A DNA stretch of 60,465 nt, taken from positions 1 through 60,465 of the forward strand of contig CAJUQH010000013.1 in NCBI GenBank assembly GCA_910588095.1, in the 5' to 3' direction. Positions 25,822 through 34,869 of the stretch are shown here, piece after piece (position 1 is the stretch's first letter; each line of letters opens with the position of its first letter). Made by a program: the position numbers and the translations under genes. The notes beneath the pieces were generated by a model that ran no database searches, was not told where the DNA came from, and was given only the letters and a program-made list of their open reading frames with translations. Source of the DNA: an uncultured Eggerthellaceae bacterium. Its GTDB lineage: Bacteria; Actinomycetota; Coriobacteriia; Coriobacteriales; Eggerthellaceae.

Positions 25822-25912
25822 GCAACGAAAGGGGCGGCTTGCGGGTGAACTGAACCCCGATAGTGGGACTGGAAACAAAAGTTTCCAGTCCCACTTGTTT
25901 TGAGGGGTGATA
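25822..25912 (+). repeat. Hairpin terminator repeat, copy 1
   Basis: The 55 bp at 25845-25899 recur exactly at 60411-60465, and the preceding ~20 bp are similar. The core is AGTGGGACTGGAAAC, loop AAAA, GTTTCCAGTCCCACT (stem 25862-25895, 15 bp perfect), followed by TGTTTTG. The outer part, GTGAACTGAACCCCGATAGT, resembles the terminal repeats of IS3-family (IS150-like) elements. This suggests a transposon-derived sequence now placed as a terminator behind the antiporter gene. Confidence 0.8.
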
Positions 25913-26227
25913 GCTTGAGGCACGGAACAGACGTCAGGGTCGAGGCGGTAAGATGCTTCGAGGCCGGCTACGCGGAAAAGGCGGTCGGGCGCAGCCGGGT
26001 GGCTGGCGGTGCGAAGGCGGGAAGCGGGGCCACGTCGGGCCTGCGATGCGCGCGGAAGGCTCAAGGGCTGGTGCGCGCCTTCCGCCCGTTCCGCATATGT
26101 TGTGGTTTGGCCGTTTGGGGTATCGCTTGGACGGCGGCGGATTTGTACAATGGCAAGGATACGCGAATGGGCCAGCTGCAGGCCCTATGGTGCAGCAACG
26201 AAGCAGGAGAACAGGCGAGACGACGCA
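25913..26227 (+). other. Gene-free stretch upstream of the activase-like gene
   Basis: No convincing gene. It has a GCGGAAGGC/GCCTTCCGC hairpin at ~26056-26088 and a TACAAT box (26146-26151) with no well-spaced -35. In-frame extensions of the next gene through this region give Arg-rich, non-family sequence and are rejected. Confidence 0.45.
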
Positions 26228-29200
26228 ATGACGATGAACGTGAACGCGGCAGCAGTGGGGGTGCCCGTTGAGGTCGAGGGCGCTAGCGAGCCCGTCATCA
26301 CCCAGGTGGAGCCCGGCCAGGTGCCGGTGACTGCGGCGGGCGATGGGCTGCGGCTAGGCATCGACGTAGGCTCCACCACGGTGAAGCTCGCAGCCCTCGA
26401 CAACCGTGACCAGGTGGTATGGGCGACATACCAGCGCCATCACGCCGATGTGCGCGCCACTATCGTTGAGGTGCTGAAGGCGGCAGCGGCCGAGCTGCCC
26501 GACCAGCCCATGACCGTGGCCATAACCGGCTCGGGCGGCTTGCTGCTCTCGCAATGGCTCGACATAACCTTCGTGCAGGAGGTCATCGCCAGCAAGACGG
26601 CGGTGGAGGCGTTCATCCCGCGCACCGACGTGGCTATCGAGCTGGGCGGCGAGGACGCGAAGATAATCTACTTCGACCACGGCATCGAGCAGCGCATGAA
26701 CGGCACCTGCGCGGGCGGCACCGGCGCGTTCATCGACCAGATGGCCGCGCTGCTGGACACCGACGCCGGCGGCCTGAACGAGCTGGCGGCCAAGCATGAG
26801 ACGCTGTACCCCATCGCCAGCCGCTGCGGCGTGTTCGCCAAGACTGACGTGCAGCCGCTGCTGAACGAGGGCGCGCGCAAGGAGGACATAGCGGCCTCCA
26901 TATTCCAGTCGGTGGTGACCCAGACCATATCGGGGCTGGCCTGTGGGCGGCCCATCCGCGGCAACGTGGCGTTCCTGGGTGGCCCGCTGCAGTACCTTCC
27001 GCAGCTGCGCGAGCGCTTCTACGACACGCTGGGCCTTGAGGAAAGCGCCATCATCGTGCCCGAGAACGCGCACCTGTTCGTGGCATGCGGCTGCGCTATA
27101 GCCGGTGCGGCCGAAGGGGCGCGATCGGAGCGGCTGGCCGACGTGCTGGCGCGTCTCGAGGGCCTGGGCGACGTGCAAGGCTCGGAGGTGGTGCGCCTGG
27201 CGCCGCTGTTCGCCGACGATGCGGCCTACGCCGAGTTCCGCGCGCGCCACGATGCCGAGCGCGTGCGCCGTGGCAGCCTGGAGGATTACCGCGGGGTGGC
27301 GTTCCTGGGCATCGATGCCGGGTCCACCACATTCAAGGCGGCGCTCATCGCCGAGGATGGCAGCCTGCTGTGGTCCACTTACGCCTCGAACAAGGGAGAC
27401 GTGCTGGGCTGTGCCAAGTCGGCCGTGGCCGAGCTGTACCGTGCCCTGCCGCGCGACCAGCGCACCGGCGAGCCCTGCGTGACCATCGGCCACGCCACGG
27501 TGACCGGCTACGGCGAGGGGCTGCTGCTAGAGGCGCTGCGGGTTGATTCTGGCGAGATAGAGACAGTGGCGCACCTGCGCGGCGCCCAGGAGATGCTGCC
27601 GGGCGTGGAGTTCATCCTGGACATAGGCGGCCAGGACATGAAGTGCCTGCGCGTGAAGGACGGCGTCATCGACTCCATCATGCTCAACGAGGCGTGCAGC
27701 TCGGGCTGCGGCAGCTTCATCGAGAGCTTCGCCACGGGCCTCGACCTGGGCGTGGCCGAGTTCGCCGAGACGGCCATACGGGCCGAGAACCCGGTCGACC
27801 TGGGCAGCCGCTGCACGGTGTTCATGAACAGCCGCGTGAAGCAGGCGCAGAAGGAAGGCGCCACCGTGGGCGACATAGCCGCGGGGCTGGCGCTTTCGGT
27901 CATCAAGAACGCGCTGTTCAAGGTCATCAAGATACGTGACCCGCATGATGTGGGCACCAACGTCATCGTGCAGGGCGGCACGTTCCTGAACGATGCGGTG
28001 CTGCGCGCGTTCGAGCAGCTTTCGGAAGTGAACGCGGTGCGGCCCGACATCGCGGGGAACATGGGCGCGTTCGGCGCAGCATTATTGGCACGCGATCGGT
28101 ACGCGGAAGGCGATGCGAGCACGCTCCTTTCTCTCGAGGCCATCGAGGCGCTGGCTCCCAGCCATCGCACGGTGCGCTGCAAGGGCTGCTCCAACAGCTG
28201 CCTGCTGACCGTGAACGACTTCGGCATCGACGAAGCTACCGGCAAGCATCGCCGCTTCATCACCGGCAACCGCTGCGAGAAGGGCGAGAGCATGGGCGCG
28301 GGCGCGAAGTCCGACGTGCCGAACCTCTTCGAGTGGAAGTCCCGGCGGCTGTTCGACGCCTACGAGCCCATCCCCGCAGAAGATGCCTGCGGCACCGTGG
28401 GCATCCCGCGGGCCCTCAACATGTACGAGAACTATCCGTTCTGGTTCACGTTCTTCACGAAGCTGGGCTACCGGGTGGTGCTGTCCGACCCGTCCACCAA
28501 GGCCACCTACGAAGCCGGCATCGAATCCATGCCGTCCGAGAGCGTGTGCTACCCGGCGAAGCTCTCCCACGGCCATATCATGAACCTACTGGCCAAGGCA
28601 GGCGACGACGCCGTGGACTTCATCTGGATGCCCTGCAGCAAGTGGGAGCGCCAGGAGGACGAGACGGCGGGCAACCATTTCAACTGCCCCATCGTGGCCA
28701 GCTACCCCGAGGCGCTGCGCTTGAACATCGACGAGCTGCAGGACTCGCCCGTGGCGTTCGTTTCCCCGTGGCTTCCCTACGATGACAAGGAGAAGCTGAA
28801 GCGGCGCCTGTACTCGGAGCTGACCGGCGCCTTCCGCGACGAGGTGGGCGCGCACGAGAACCCCCTCACGCAGAAGCAGATAGACGACGCCGTGGACGCT
28901 GCCTGGGAGGAGGACGAGGCCTTCAAGCGCGACATCCGGCGCAAGGGCGTCGAGACCCTGTCCTGGATGGAGCAGACCGGCACCCACGGCATCGTGCTGG
29001 CCGGGCGCCCCTACCACCAGGATCCCGAGATCAACCATGCCATCCCCGAGCTGCTGACCAGCTTCGGCCTGGCGGTGCTCACCGAGGACTCGGTGGCGCA
29101 CCTGGGCCAGCTGGAGCGGCCCATACGCGTGGTGGACCAGTGGATGTACCACACGCGCCTGTACGCGGCGGCCAAGGTGGTCACGCAGCGGCGCGACCTG

Positions 29201-30805
29201 GACCTCATCCAGCTGAACTCCTTCGGCTGCGGCCTAGATGCCCTGACCACCGACCAGGTGCAGGAAGTGCTCGAAGCGGCCGGCAAGGTGTACACCGTGC
29301 TGAAGATCGACGAGGTGTCCAACCTGGGCGCGGCTCGCATCCGCGTGCGCAGCTTGCTGGCGGCGCTCAAAGACCAGGCCGACCGCGAGGCCGAGGCGGA
29401 AGCCGACGAGCGCGCCGCTGCGTGCGGGTGCCCGGCGGCATCCATCGACCTGGATGCCATGGACGAGCTGGTGCCCGCCAGCTTCACCGAGAAGGCCGCT
29501 GGCGTGGCGACTGCGGCTGGGGTGCTGGAGCGCCAGGGCGCTTCCACCGAGTTCGCGCGGCCGCAGTTCACCGAGCAGATGAAGGCCGAGGGCTACACCA
29601 TCATCGCGCCGCAGATGGCGCCGTACCACTTCGAGCTGCTGGTGCCCATCTTCAAGCGCTTCGGCTACAACGTCGACCTGCTGCCCAGCGTGGACACCGG
29701 CGCGGTGGACGCGGGCTTGAAGTACGTGAACAACGACATATGCTACCCGTCCATCCTGGTGACGGGCCAGATAATGGAAGCGGTCATGAGCGGCCGCTAC
29801 GATACCGACAAGCTGGCCGTGCTCATAACCCAAACCGGCGGCGGCTGCCGCGCCACCAACTACATCGCGCTCATCCGCAAGGCGCTGAAGTCGGTGGGGC
29901 TCGGGCATGTGCCGGTCATCGCGCTGTCGTTCAAGGACTTGGGCGAGGTGAACCCTGGGTTCAAGATAACGCCCAAGATGCTTCTGCAGGCCGTGTACGC
30001 CCTGTGCTACGGCGACCTGCTCATGCAGTGCCTGTACCGCACACGGCCCTACGAGGTGGAGCCGGGCAGCGCCCAGAACCTGTTCGACCACTGGATGGGC
30101 GTATGCGGGGCGCAGTTCGAGAGCGGCTGCACGTACGGCGAGTTCAAGCGCACGGTGGATGCCATCGTGGACGACTTCGACACGCTGCCGCTCCAAGGCG
30201 AGGGCACGAAGCCGCGCGTGGGCGTGGTGGGCGAGATCCTGGTAAAGTTCCATCCCACGGCCAACAACCAGATAGTCGACGTCATCGAGCGCGAGGGCTG
30301 CGAGGCCGTGGTGCCTGGGCTCATCGAGTTCTTCCTGTTCGGCATCGCGGGCGGCATCTTCCAGCGCCAGATAGGAAAGTCAGCCAAGTCGGCCCTGGGG
30401 AGCCGCATCGTGCTGGCTTTCATACGGAAGTTCCGCGCGCCGGTGACGGAAGCCCTTGAGCGCAGCCAGCGCTTCGAGCCTCCGGCCGACATCTACGAGC
30501 TGGCCGACTATGCCGAGCAGGTGCTCAGCCTGTGCAATTCCATGGGCGAGGGGTGGCTGCTCACGGCTGAGATGGTGGAGCTCATACGCAACGGGTGCCC
30601 CAACGTGGTGTGCGCCCAGCCGTTCGCGTGCCTGCCCAACCATGTGGTGGGCAAGGCCACCATCAAGGAGCTGCGGCGCCAGTACCCGGCCAGCAACATC
30701 GTGGCCGTCGATTATGACCCCGGCGCTTCCGAGGTGAACCAGCTCAACCGCATCAAGCTCATGATAGCGGTGGCGAAGGCGAACCTGGCCGAGCAGAAGG
30801 GCTGA
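26228..30805 (+). CDS. Giant 2-hydroxyacyl-CoA dehydratase activase-like protein (BadF/HgdC type)
   Basis: This 1525-residue protein carries two ASKHA ATPase modules. The first begins with GIDVGSTTVKLAALD near residue 44 and has GTCAGGTGAFIDQMA near 160. The second begins with GIDAGSTTFKAALI near 361 and has EACSSGCGSFIESFA near 488. Then come a Cys-rich link (CKGCSNSC, ~647; NRCEKGE, ~681), a DUF2229-type region (NMYENYPFWFTFF, ~731) and a C-terminal part resembling HgdB-type dehydratase subunits, with NNDICYPSILVTGQIMEA. Activases of this family transfer one electron per ATP from a [4Fe-4S] cluster to a dehydratase. The fused giant version is common in anaerobes but its substrate is unknown. 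No dehydratase gene adjoins. The ATG at 26228 is chosen by composition; its ribosome binding site is weak. Confidence 0.85.
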   Translation: MTMNVNAAAVGVPVEVEGASEPVITQVEPGQVPVTAAGDGLRLGIDVGSTTVKLAALDNRDQVVWATYQRHHADVRATIVEVLKAAAAELPDQPMTVAITGSGGLLLSQWLDITFVQEVIASKTAVEAFIPRTDVAIELGGEDAKIIYFDHGIEQRMNGTCAGGTGAFIDQMAALLDTDAGGLNELAAKHETLYPIASRCGVFAKTDVQPLLNEGARKEDIAASIFQSVVTQTISGLACGRPIRGNVAFLGGPLQYLPQLRERFYDTLGLEESAIIVPENAHLFVACGCAIAGAAEGARSERLADVLARLEGLGDVQGSEVVRLAPLFADDAAYAEFRARHDAERVRRGSLEDYRGVAFLGIDAGSTTFKAALIAEDGSLLWSTYASNKGDVLGCAKSAVAELYRALPRDQRTGEPCVTIGHATVTGYGEGLLLEALRVDSGEIETVAHLRGAQEMLPGVEFILDIGGQDMKCLRVKDGVIDSIMLNEACSSGCGSFIESFATGLDLGVAEFAETAIRAENPVDLGSRCTVFMNSRVKQAQKEGATVGDIAAGLALSVIKNALFKVIKIRDPHDVGTNVIVQGGTFLNDAVLRAFEQLSEVNAVRPDIAGNMGAFGAALLARDRYAEGDASTLLSLEAIEALAPSHRTVRCKGCSNSCLLTVNDFGIDEATGKHRRFITGNRCEKGESMGAGAKSDVPNLFEWKSRRLFDAYEPIPAEDACGTVGIPRALNMYENYPFWFTFFTKLGYRVVLSDPSTKATYEAGIESMPSESVCYPAKLSHGHIMNLLAKAGDDAVDFIWMPCSKWERQEDETAGNHFNCPIVASYPEALRLNIDELQDSPVAFVSPWLPYDDKEKLKRRLYSELTGAFRDEVGAHENPLTQKQIDDAVDAAWEEDEAFKRDIRRKGVETLSWMEQTGTHGIVLAGRPYHQDPEINHAIPELLTSFGLAVLTEDSVAHLGQLERPIRVVDQWMYHTRLYAAAKVVTQRRDLDLIQLNSFGCGLDALTTDQVQEVLEAAGKVYTVLKIDEVSNLGAARIRVRSLLAALKDQADREAEAEADERAAACGCPAASIDLDAMDELVPASFTEKAAGVATAAGVLERQGASTEFARPQFTEQMKAEGYTIIAPQMAPYHFELLVPIFKRFGYNVDLLPSVDTGAVDAGLKYVNNDICYPSILVTGQIMEAVMSGRYDTDKLAVLITQTGGGCRATNYIALIRKALKSVGLGHVPVIALSFKDLGEVNPGFKITPKMLLQAVYALCYGDLLMQCLYRTRPYEVEPGSAQNLFDHWMGVCGAQFESGCTYGEFKRTVDAIVDDFDTLPLQGEGTKPRVGVVGEILVKFHPTANNQIVDVIEREGCEAVVPGLIEFFLFGIAGGIFQRQIGKSAKSALGSRIVLAFIRKFRAPVTEALERSQRFEPPADIYELADYAEQVLSLCNSMGEGWLLTAEMVELIRNGCPNVVCAQPFACLPNHVVGKATIKELRRQYPASNIVAVDYDPGASEVNQLNRIKLMIAVAKANLAEQKG

Positions 30806-30923
30806 CCCCGCGCGGGCGTGCGCGGGTGAGGATGCGCGCGTGCAGGGCCCGCGCGCCTTCGCGGCTCGGTACGAGGCTGGCCCTTCTGCACCCCTTCGAT
30901 GCAATAGCCTGGCAGACGCAAGA

Positions 30924-30951
30924 AGAGAACCCCTCGTGCGAGGGGTTCTCT
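30924..30951. terminator. Bidirectional terminator between convergent genes
   Basis: AGAGAACCCCTCG and CGAGGGGTTCTCT form a perfect 13-bp stem with a TG loop between the activase-like gene and the LCP gene, which converge. T-rich bases follow only loosely on either side. Confidence 0.8.
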
Positions 30952-30964
30952 CGTTCATGCTCGG

Positions 30965-32305
30965 TTAGGAGGTGGGCGCAGTAGGCACGTCGGCTTCGCC
31001 CCCGCCGGTGCCGCCGCCCGAGGGAGGCGTCGGGTCGGGCGTGATCACGTCGCCGCCCGAGCTGCCACCTGACCCGTCGCCGGTGCCAGTCGAAGTGTCG
31101 TCGGAGCCGGTGCCAGTCGAGGTGTCAGCGTAAGAGCCCGTGTAGGAGTTGTTCCACTTGCTGCCGGTGGTGCCGCTGCTGCTGGGAACGTAGCTGCCCG
31201 TCATGTTCGACACGAACTCGCTCGGGTCGCCGCCGGCTTCCACCACCTCCATCATCTCGGCTGTCATGGCGGCATCGTTGATGACGTAGGACACGTCGCC
31301 GATCATCTGGGTGTACGACGGCACCATGGCGTTGTACACTACCAGGTCGCCTTCGTCCTTGAACTGCTGGGCCAGCGAGATGATGTCGGCGATGGAGAAG
31401 TCGGTGGTCACGCACGTGGACGCCTTCTCTATGACTGCCGGTATCTGCGTGATGGGCTGCTTGAGCACCTTGTCGATGATGGCCATGATGAGCTCGCGCT
31501 GGTGCGACGTGCGCGTGAAGTCGCCGTCGGCGAAGGCGCGGCTGCGGGCGTAGGTGAGCGCTTGCTGGCCGTCGAGGTGCTGCTCGCCCTCTTCGATGAC
31601 GTTGTGCTGCACGCGGTAATCGAGGTCGGCGTTGTTGTCGTCGATGGTCTCTTCCACGTACACGTCCACGCCGCCCACGGCATCGACGAGCCCTATCAGG
31701 CTCTCGAAGTTCACTTCGGCGTAGTGGGATATCTGGACATCCAGCAGCTCGTTGGCCGCCTTGATGGCGCCTGCCGCGCCGCCGTAGCTGTAGGCTGCGT
31801 TGAACTTCTGGGTGCTGCCCTCGATGGTCACCTTGGTGTCGCGCGGGATGGACACCATGGTGAGCTTGTTGTCCATGGGGTCGACGCGCACGACGATGTT
31901 GGTGTCGGTGCGGGCGCCCATGGTCGAGTCGCCAGCGCGGGCATCGCTGCCCAGCAGCATCATGTAGAACGGCTCGGTGAGGTCGGAGTGGAAGGACAGC
32001 ACGTCGCTGATCGCGTCGAGCTCTTCCTGGCCCTTGTCGCCGCGGTTGAGCTGGTCGCTCACGTGGCTCATGAACGCCGCTGCGGCCACGCCGGTGCCTA
32101 CGAACAGGCAAACGAATACGGTCAGCACTGCCACGAGGGCCTTGCGCTTGCGGCGGCGCTTGCGCACGACCTCGGCGTAGCGGCCGCTGTGACGGTCGTG
32201 CTTCGCCATGAGGCCCTGGGCGCCAGGGGTGCGGGTAGCGGTGCCGTACGAGATGGAAGCGTTCTTCGCAGCGCTGCGCCGCCTTCTCTCTGAGCCACGT
32301 GCCAT
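30965..32305 (-). CDS. LCP-family cell-wall polymer ligase
   Basis: This 446-residue protein has a basic cytoplasmic tail (RKRRRKRK), one membrane helix at about 56-78 and an extracellular LytR-CpsA-Psr domain at about 120-270. The domain shows MLLGSDARAGD, the Arg-containing VSIPRDTKV, KFNAAYSYGG and ALTYARSR, the residues that bind the lipid pyrophosphate. LCP enzymes attach teichoic acids or other glycopolymers to peptidoglycan. The C-terminal ~80 residues are a Ser/Thr/Gly/Pro-rich tail, probably wall-spanning. The ATG at 32305 has AAGGAG seven bases upstream; an 82-codon upstream extension is rejected for lack of family similarity. Confidence 0.93.
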   Translation of the reverse strand: MARGSERRRRSAAKNASISYGTATRTPGAQGLMAKHDRHSGRYAEVVRKRRRKRKALVAVLTVFVCLFVGTGVAAAAFMSHVSDQLNRGDKGQEELDAISDVLSFHSDLTEPFYMMLLGSDARAGDSTMGARTDTNIVVRVDPMDNKLTMVSIPRDTKVTIEGSTQKFNAAYSYGGAAGAIKAANELLDVQISHYAEVNFESLIGLVDAVGGVDVYVEETIDDNNADLDYRVQHNVIEEGEQHLDGQQALTYARSRAFADGDFTRTSHQRELIMAIIDKVLKQPITQIPAVIEKASTCVTTDFSIADIISLAQQFKDEGDLVVYNAMVPSYTQMIGDVSYVINDAAMTAEMMEVVEAGGDPSEFVSNMTGSYVPSSSGTTGSKWNNSYTGSYADTSTGTGSDDTSTGTGDGSGGSSGGDVITPDPTPPSGGGTGGGEADVPTAPTS

Positions 32306-32606
32306 GCAGGATCTCCTTGGAGGTTTCCGGTTTTGCGCGCACGCAACCAGGGCGTTCGCGCACGTTCTTGAACACCTTACGGGAAGCCGGGCGCCATCGG
32401 GCCCTTCGCTGCGTTTTTCCACGGAATATGCGGAAGCAGCGGGTGGCTGCAAGGGGGCGTGCTGTGCCATGATGAGCTCGCGCAGGAGCATGCTGCCCCG
32501 GGGCGCCTTGGCGCCGGGCCGCGCGATGCCGCCCGTGGCCTGTCGTGCCACGCGGGGCCTTCCGCAGGGTTTTCCCTATAATGGTGGGCGGACGAGAGGG
32601 CGGCGC
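32306..32606. other. Divergent spacer between the LCP and GIY-YIG genes
   Basis: It holds the LCP ribosome binding site and a perfect TATAAT at 32577-32582 (plus strand), about 25 bp before the GIY-YIG start. No -35 of quality is seen. No gene is apparent. Confidence 0.45.
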
Positions 32607-33308
32607 TTGGTCGAGCATTTCCACATACCGCTGCCGCGGCAGCCGGAGGACCTGCGGCTTTCGCGCGAGAACTACATCTGCACCACGCGAGATGGGCGGT
32701 ACTACTTCGAGCGGGGGCGCCTGGAGCGGGCGCCCGAGCAGTGGGCGGCCGTGCGCGAGGGGGCGCTGCGCAACTACGACCTGACCATGGCGTGGCTCGC
32801 GCGGTTGCCGCGCGCGGGCTTCGAGCGGGCCATCGGGCGGCTGCCTGAGCGGTTCCCGGAGCTGCGGCCCGTGGATGACCTGACGCGATGGGGCGACGTG
32901 CCCGGTGTGTACGTGCTGGTGCTCGACGGCTACAAGCAGGCGTACGTGGGGCTGGCGCGCGGGCGTGGCGGCATCCGGCAGCGCATCGTGGTGCATTGGC
33001 AGAAGAAGATGGCGTTCAATCGGCTGCTGGCCGGGCCACCGGAGCGCAGCATAATGGCCATCGATGCGTTCCGGGCGCTGGACACCACGCGCATCTTCGC
33101 AGCCGAGGTGGGGGAGGCGCGCGCGGAAGGCGCCCTGGCCGGACAGGCCGGCGAGGCGCAGGCAGGCATGGGCGCGGCGGCTCAGCTCGAACGTGCGGTG
33201 TTCGACGCGTTGCCCGAGCCGTTCCTGTGCAACCGCACCGTGGCGGGCTACCTGCCCGGTGGCTTGCACGAGGCCATCGCGCGGCGGCGCTATCGCCAGC
33301 TGGCTTGA
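32607..33308 (+). CDS. GIY-YIG domain protein
   Basis: The protein is 233 residues if begun at the TTG at 32607, which has AGAGGG seven bases upstream and a TATAAT box at 32577. The first ~95 residues are unrecognised. A GIY-YIG-like module follows at about 97-150 (GVYVLVLDGYKQAYVGLA, then RQRIVVHWQKK), typical of small nuclease-like proteins. Its end has an Ala/Gly-rich linker and a conserved-looking LPEPFLCNRTVAGYLPGG. It stands alone, with rsmI 136 bp downstream. DNA cleavage is possible but the substrate is unknown. No better start codon gives a family-like N-terminus. Confidence 0.65.
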   Translation: MVEHFHIPLPRQPEDLRLSRENYICTTRDGRYYFERGRLERAPEQWAAVREGALRNYDLTMAWLARLPRAGFERAIGRLPERFPELRPVDDLTRWGDVPGVYVLVLDGYKQAYVGLARGRGGIRQRIVVHWQKKMAFNRLLAGPPERSIMAIDAFRALDTTRIFAAEVGEARAEGALAGQAGEAQAGMGAAAQLERAVFDALPEPFLCNRTVAGYLPGGLHEAIARRRYRQLA

Positions 33309-33444
33309 TGGCCTAATATGGGTGATAGCTGCTGTCCGGCAGCTGCCGTTGCGAGGTTCGAGCGCAGGTTGCGGCGCTGAAGCTGTCGCGTTGCGGCCGC
33401 GTGCCGATATGCGGCATGACGATGCGAAGGAAGGGAAGGTGCGG

Positions 33445-34305
33445 ATGCCAGGCAAGCTCGCCATAGTGCCGACGCCCTTGGGCAACCTGGGCGACATGAC
33501 ACCGCGGGCGCAGGACGCCCTGCGCGCGGCTGACGTGGTGTATGCCGAGGATACGCGCGTGACCGGCAAGCTGCTGCGCGTCTTCGATATAGCCACGCCG
33601 CTCGAGCGGTTGGACGAGCAGGTGATGGGCCAGCGCGCATCCGCCGTGGTCGAGCGCGTGCTGGCGGGCCAGTCGGCCGCTTACTGCACCGACGCGGGCA
33701 TGCCCGGCGTGTCCGACCCGGGGCTGCGGCTGGTGGCGGCAGCGCGCGAGGCCGGGGCGCCGGTGGAGGTGCTGCCGGGCGCGTCGGCGGTGGCGACGGC
33801 CTACGTGGCCAGCGGCACCACCTGCCCGCGGTTCTACTTCGGCGGGTTCTTCCCCCGCAAGGCGTCCGAGCAGCGGGCGTGCCTCGATGCGCTGCGCGGG
33901 CTCGACGCGGCGCTGGTGTTCTATGAGAGCCCGAAGCGGCTGGTGGCGGCGCTCGGCGTCGTGGCCGAGGCGTTCCCGTTGCGGGAGGTGGCCGTCTGCC
34001 GCGAGCTGACGAAGCTGCACGAGGAAGTGATGCGGGGCCTGGCGCCTGAGGTGCGCGATGCGTTCGCTGCGCGAGCTGGCGAGCCGGGGGGCATACGGGG
34101 CGAGATAGCCTTCGTCGTAGACGGGCCGAATGGCGCCGAGGCCGCCCAGCAGGCGGCGGATGCGGTCGAGGCCGCGCGGGTACGGGCGGTCCAGCTGGTC
34201 GATGAGGGGCTGCGCGCCAAGGAGGCGGCCAAGGCGCTGGCCGAGGAGCTCGGCATCGCGCGCAACGACGCTTACGAGATGGTCATGGCGGCGAAGGGCC
34301 GATGA
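33445..34305 (+). CDS. rsmI: 16S rRNA (cytidine-1402 2'-O) methyltransferase
   Basis: This 286-residue SAM-dependent methyltransferase modifies C1402 in the decoding centre. It has KLAIVPTPLGNLGDMTPRA at the start, AEDTRVTGKLL, SDPGLRLVAAA, LPGASAVATA and FYESPKRLVAAL, the tetrapyrrole-methylase-fold signatures of RsmI. GAAGGAAGGGAAGG precedes the ATG at 33445; the longer frame upstream is not family-like. It overlaps the YgjP-type gene by four bases, so the two are co-translated. Confidence 0.95.
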   Translation: MPGKLAIVPTPLGNLGDMTPRAQDALRAADVVYAEDTRVTGKLLRVFDIATPLERLDEQVMGQRASAVVERVLAGQSAAYCTDAGMPGVSDPGLRLVAAAREAGAPVEVLPGASAVATAYVASGTTCPRFYFGGFFPRKASEQRACLDALRGLDAALVFYESPKRLVAALGVVAEAFPLREVAVCRELTKLHEEVMRGLAPEVRDAFAARAGEPGGIRGEIAFVVDGPNGAEAAQQAADAVEAARVRAVQLVDEGLRAKEAAKALAEELGIARNDAYEMVMAAKGR

Positions 34306-34865
34306 GCAGGAAGCCGGTGCAGCCTGAGCTGCTGCGCGTGGACGACCTGGAGGTGCGGCTCACCCGCAAGCGCGTGAAGAACCTGCACCTGCGCGTGAAG
34401 CCACCTGACGGCCATGTGGAGGTGTCGGCGCCGTGGGGCACGAGCGAGCGTTTCGTGCGGGAGTTCGTGCGCGGCAAGCGGGCCTGGATCGAGCAGCGCC
34501 GGGCCGAGCTGGCGGATTCGCCGCAGGCCCGGGCCGCAGCCGCGACGCCCGAGGAGGTGGCCGCTTGGCGGCAGGCGGTGGAAGCCTGCGTGCCGCCGCT
34601 CGTGGCTGCGTGGGGGCCCATCATGGGGGTGCGCGCGGGCAAGCTGGCCTACCGCAACATGACGAGCCGCTGGGGCAGCTGCCAACCGGCTACGGGGCGC
34701 ATCTGCATCAACGTGCGGTTGGCGCTGTACCCGCCGGAGTGCTTGGAGTACGTTGTGGTGCACGAGCTGTGCCACTTGCGCGAGCGCGGGCACGGCCCGC
34801 GTTTCCGCGCTTTGATGGATGCCTACATGCCCGATTGGCGGCAGAGGCGCGATAAGCTGAGGTGA
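34302..34865 (+). CDS. YgjP-type (DUF45) zinc metallopeptidase-like protein
   Basis: The 187-residue protein has VKNLHLRVKPPDGHVEVSAP near the N-terminus and NMTSRWGSCQPATGRICIN. The zinc motif HELCHLRERGHGPRF lies at about 154-168, as in YgjP/DUF45 proteins; the usual third ligand would be the downstream His. The family is predicted to be a metal-dependent peptidase of unknown substrate. It overlaps rsmI (ATGA). Confidence 0.9.
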   Translation: MSRKPVQPELLRVDDLEVRLTRKRVKNLHLRVKPPDGHVEVSAPWGTSERFVREFVRGKRAWIEQRRAELADSPQARAAAATPEEVAAWRQAVEACVPPLVAAWGPIMGVRAGKLAYRNMTSRWGSCQPATGRICINVRLALYPPECLEYVVVHELCHLRERGHGPRFRALMDAYMPDWRQRRDKLR

Positions 34866-34869
34866 ATTG

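Noticed and set aside
25900..26271. A 123-codon frame between the hairpin repeat and the activase-like gene
   Set aside because: Biased composition, no good ribosome binding site, and it overlaps the activase start; no family resemblance.
31125..33596. An 823-codon minus-strand frame overlapping the LCP gene in another frame
   Set aside because: Arg/Pro/His-rich shadow of the LCP and GIY-YIG genes, with no ribosome binding site or family features.
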